Part shown: piece after piece, positions 61,803-64,000 of the stretch
Position numbering within the stretch: the stretch's first letter is position 1
How the letters are laid out: the number at the start of each line of letters is the position of its first letter
Assembly: GCF_016599855.1 (NCBI RefSeq)
Contig: NZ_CP067041.1
Location: 6,138,001-6,202,000, forward strand
DNA length: 64,000 bases
Direction of reading: 5' to 3'
DNA from: Bradyrhizobium diazoefficiens
Lineage (GTDB): Bacteria > Pseudomonadota > Alphaproteobacteria > Rhizobiales > Xanthobacteraceae
Notes under the pieces: generated by a model
Told to the model about the DNA's origin: nothing
Database searches by the model: none
What the model saw: only the letters and a program-made list of their open reading frames with translations
Program-made: the position numbers and the translations under genes

Positions 61803-61921
61803 TCCCTCTCCCGCAAGCGGGAGAGGGTCGGGGAGAGGGTGTCTCCGCAACGGGACAATCCCCCAGAGGAGAAAGCCCTCACCCGGCGCTGTGCGCCGAC
61901 CTCTCCCGCAAGCGGGAGAGG
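61803..61921. repeat. Palindromic intergenic repeat, CCTCTCCC family
   Basis: CTCTCCCGCAAGCGGGAGAG on the left, TCCGCAACGGGACAATCCCC inside and CTCTCCCGCAAGCGGGAGAG on the right. It is the cleanest copy in the window and lies between the cyclase gene and sorA. The remaining gap to 62103 shows the sorA ribosome site and no gene. Confidence 0.9.
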
Positions 61922-62103
61922 TGCACCTTCACTGCCGCTGCAGCTAGACGTCATCTCACCGGCGTAACACCGGCGTGTTGCAACGCAGCGACATGGGCCG
62001 GCTGCGAAAGCACGAATTGACTTTCGCCTGAGTCGTCCCGACAGATGGGCGCAGGATCGCGGTGATGACCGTGAGCCAACGAAAAGCTCCGGGAGGAGAT
62101 TCT

Positions 62104-63303
62104 ATGTTCGATCGACGCGACCTGCTCAAAGGAGCGGGCCTTGCCGCACTTGCGGCCACGCTGAATTCCACCAAAGCGCTGGCGCTGGACACCGTTACGC
62201 TGCCCTTCGGCAACGGCGAACGGCCGCTGGTGAACTATCCGCAGAAGCGGCCGATGATCGGGCTCACCAGCCGGCCGCCGCAGCTCGAGACGCCGTTTGC
62301 AATCTTCAACGATGGCCCGATCACGCCGAATAACGCGTTCTTCGTGCGGTATCACCTCGCCGACCTCCCCTACAATCTCGATCCCGACAAGTTCACGCTC
62401 GAGGTCAAGGGCAAGGTCGACAAGCCGCTCAACCTGTCGCTGAAGGATATCAGGAAGATGAGGGCGACCGAGATCGTCGCCGTCAACCAGTGCTCCGGCA
62501 ACAGCCGCGGCTTCTTCGAACCGCGCGTCGCCGGCGGCCAGCTCGCCAATGGCGCGATGGGCAATGCGCGCTGGCGCGGTGTGCCGCTGAAGGCGGTGCT
62601 CGAGATGGCCGGCGTGCAGGCCGGCGCCAAGCAGGTCGTATTCGGCGGTATGGACGGGCCGGTCAGCGACAAGACGCCCGACTTCGCCAAGGCGCTCGAC
62701 CTTGCTCACGCCATCGACGGCGAGGTGATGCTGGCCTATGGCATGAACGGCGAGGATTTGCCGTTCCTCAACGGCTTCCCACTCCGCCTGGTCGTGCCCG
62801 GCTATTACGGTACCTACTGGGTCAAGCACCTCAACGAGATCACCGTCGTCGACACGATCTACGACGGCTTCTGGATGAAGTCGGCCTATCGCATTCCGGA
62901 CACGCCGGACAATTCGGTCGAGCCCGGCACCGCGCCGAAGGCGACGATCCCGATCAACCGCTTCACCATCCGCTCCTTCATCACCAACGTCGCCGACGGC
63001 GCCAAGCTGAAGGCGGGACGCACGACGCTGCGCGGCATCGCTTTCGACGGCGGCAAAGGCATCAAGGACGTCTCGGTCTCCACCGACGGTGGCAAGAGCT
63101 GGGCTTCCGCCAAGCTCGGCAAGGATCTGGGCAATTACTCGTTCCGCGAATGGAAGCTGCCGGTGAAGCTTGCGGCAGGCCAAGTCGACCTCAGGGTGCG
63201 CGCCACCAGCAATTCCGGTGAGACGCAGCCGGACACGCCGCGCTGGAACCCGGCGGGTTATTTGCGCAACGTCGTCGAAACCGTCCGCGTCAGCGTGGCC
63301 TGA
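62104..63303 (+). CDS. sorA: Sulfite:cytochrome c oxidoreductase, molybdopterin subunit
   Basis: SorA oxidises sulfite to sulfate in the periplasm. The ATG at 62104, with GGGAGGAG upstream, opens a Tat signal (FDRRDLLKGAGLAALAATL). The Mo ligand is Cys130 in NQCSGNSRGFFEPRV, and the molybdopterin-dependent domain continues with YGMNGEDLPFLNGFPLRL. The C-terminal dimerisation domain includes VSTDGGKSWASAKLG. The length is 399 residues. The following gene, sorB, is the haem c subunit, 12 bp downstream, and forms the SorAB complex. Confidence 0.95.
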   Translation: MFDRRDLLKGAGLAALAATLNSTKALALDTVTLPFGNGERPLVNYPQKRPMIGLTSRPPQLETPFAIFNDGPITPNNAFFVRYHLADLPYNLDPDKFTLEVKGKVDKPLNLSLKDIRKMRATEIVAVNQCSGNSRGFFEPRVAGGQLANGAMGNARWRGVPLKAVLEMAGVQAGAKQVVFGGMDGPVSDKTPDFAKALDLAHAIDGEVMLAYGMNGEDLPFLNGFPLRLVVPGYYGTYWVKHLNEITVVDTIYDGFWMKSAYRIPDTPDNSVEPGTAPKATIPINRFTIRSFITNVADGAKLKAGRTTLRGIAFDGGKGIKDVSVSTDGGKSWASAKLGKDLGNYSFREWKLPVKLAAGQVDLRVRATSNSGETQPDTPRWNPAGYLRNVVETVRVSVA

Positions 63304-63315
63304 GGGGGAATGATC

Positions 63316-63624
63316 ATGCAACGCACCCTTCTCCCCACCATCATACTCGCCGTCGCCGCCGCAGTTGGGTCGGCCCTTGCCGCGCCGGTCAATTACAAGA
63401 CCCCCGATGAGGTCGCTGCCTTCAAGCCCGGGCCTAATCTCGAGGTGGTGCAGGGCAATTGCACCGCCTGCCACTCCTCCGACTACGTCGCCACGCAGCC
63501 GCCAATGAAGGACAAGAAAGGGTTCTGGCGGGCCGAGGTGACCAAGATGATCAAGGTCTATGGCGCACCGATCGACGATGCCGACGTCGGCAAGATCGTG
63601 GACTATCTGGCCGCGACTTATTGA
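63316..63624 (+). CDS. sorB: Sulfite:cytochrome c oxidoreductase, cytochrome c subunit
   Basis: The ATG at 63316 is preferred because GGGGG lies 8 bases upstream; an ATG at 63310 is too close to it. The 102-residue product has a signal peptide (QRTLLPTIILAVAAAVGSAL) and one haem c motif, GNCTACHSSDY, with a later Met ligand candidate in TQPPMKDKKGFW. SorB accepts electrons from SorA and passes them to soluble cytochrome c. Confidence 0.93.
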   Translation: MQRTLLPTIILAVAAAVGSALAAPVNYKTPDEVAAFKPGPNLEVVQGNCTACHSSDYVATQPPMKDKKGFWRAEVTKMIKVYGAPIDDADVGKIVDYLAATY

Positions 63625-63822
63625 CGGTGAGCGAGCCAATTGACCGCGAAACGGGCAAAACCGGCAAAAACGCCGCGAAGTTGAGCGAATTTCGGCAAAA
63701 TGCGGATGTGGTTTTGATCTACCAAGCCCGCCACATTCCGCGTATCCTGTTAGGACCGAACCGGCCGGTTGGCGGGGACTGGCGGTTCGTGATCTCGGAG
63801 GAAGACCCGCGGAGAAGTCGTG

Positions 63823-64000
63823 ATGGCTAAAGGTACGGTCAAGTGGTTCAACCCGACGAAGGGTTATGGATTTATCCAGCCTGCGTCGGGCGGCAAGGAC
63901 GTGTTCGTGCATATCTCGGCAGTGCAGAAAGCCGGCCTGTCCTCGCTCAACGAGGGACAGACGGTGGAATATGAAGAGATCGCAAACCGGGGCAAGACGT
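63823..64000 (+). CDS. Cold-shock protein (CSD family), 3' end outside window
   Basis: The ATG at 63823, with GGAG 8 bases upstream, encodes [20 protein letters not shown] followed by [10 protein letters not shown], which contain the RNP1 (KGYGFI) and RNP2 (VFVHIS) nucleic-acid-binding motifs. At least 59 of about 70 residues are in the window. The 198-bp stretch after sorB could serve as a long, structured 5' leader, as in other cold-shock genes; this is inference. Confidence 0.96.
   Translation, partial: MAKGTVKWFNPTKGYGFIQPASGGKDVFVHISAVQKAGLSSLNEGQTVEYEEIANRGKT

Overview
The window reads as chromosomal DNA of a Bradyrhizobium-like alphaproteobacterium (Nitrobacteraceae). It is uniformly GC-rich and carries SorA/SorB sulfite oxidase, YcjX/YcjF, tandem CYP153 P450s, a URC-type uracil pathway and many copies of short palindromic intergenic repeats. 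The genus is inferred from gene content and protein style, not from a search.

Positions 1 to about 25,332 look like a mobile genomic island, probably a defence island. Its right edge has a P4-type tyrosine integrase (23700-25031), an excisionase-like small protein and a 45-bp tRNA-Val(CAC) 3' fragment (25288-25332) that fits an attachment site. The left edge is outside the window. From left to right the island holds: a three-gene operon with a SNF2 helicase (runs off the left edge); a 163-bp element bounded by 31-bp inverted repeats; a phospholipase-D-fold protein; a YbgC-like thioesterase and a complete tRNA-Ile(CAT); a DUF3800 fragment; a 1,329-residue nuclease-STAND-repeat protein resembling Avs immune proteins, followed by an unrecognised 639-residue protein.

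The most unusual locus is at 14400-23055. It joins three class III nucleotide cyclases, a Cys-rich E2-like protein, an E2-E1 (ThiF) fusion and a JAMM peptidase, around a divergent XRE regulator and ImmA/IrrE-type peptidase. This is the accessory set of type II CBASS, but class III cyclases replace the CD-NTase. Two cyclases are tandem-domain proteins with active-site residues split between the halves; the one encoded directly upstream of the E2-E1 gene ends in a flexible tail finishing Gly-Gly-Phe-Ala. No obvious killer effector is present.

From 25.5 kb onward the content is mostly ordinary chromosome: GreA/GreB-like factor; a twice-frameshifted haem peroxidase; a SAM-cyclase-ATPase-TPR protein; a TPP enzyme; an L,D-transpeptidase; threonine synthase; a uracil catabolism operon (URC1, URC4/DUF1688, upp); an M48 peptidase with a DUF898 membrane protein; two CYP153 P450s; a LysR regulator divergent from an acyl-CoA dehydrogenase, CoA-transferase, hotdog dehydratase and benzoylformate-decarboxylase-like cluster; an SDR; a haemolysin-III protein; YcjX/YcjF; a GT39 transferase; a membrane 2Fe-2S adenylate cyclase; SorA/SorB; and the start of a cold-shock gene. 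Three families of intergenic palindromes punctuate this part, plus one related form. No rRNA, CRISPR array or complete insertion sequence was seen.
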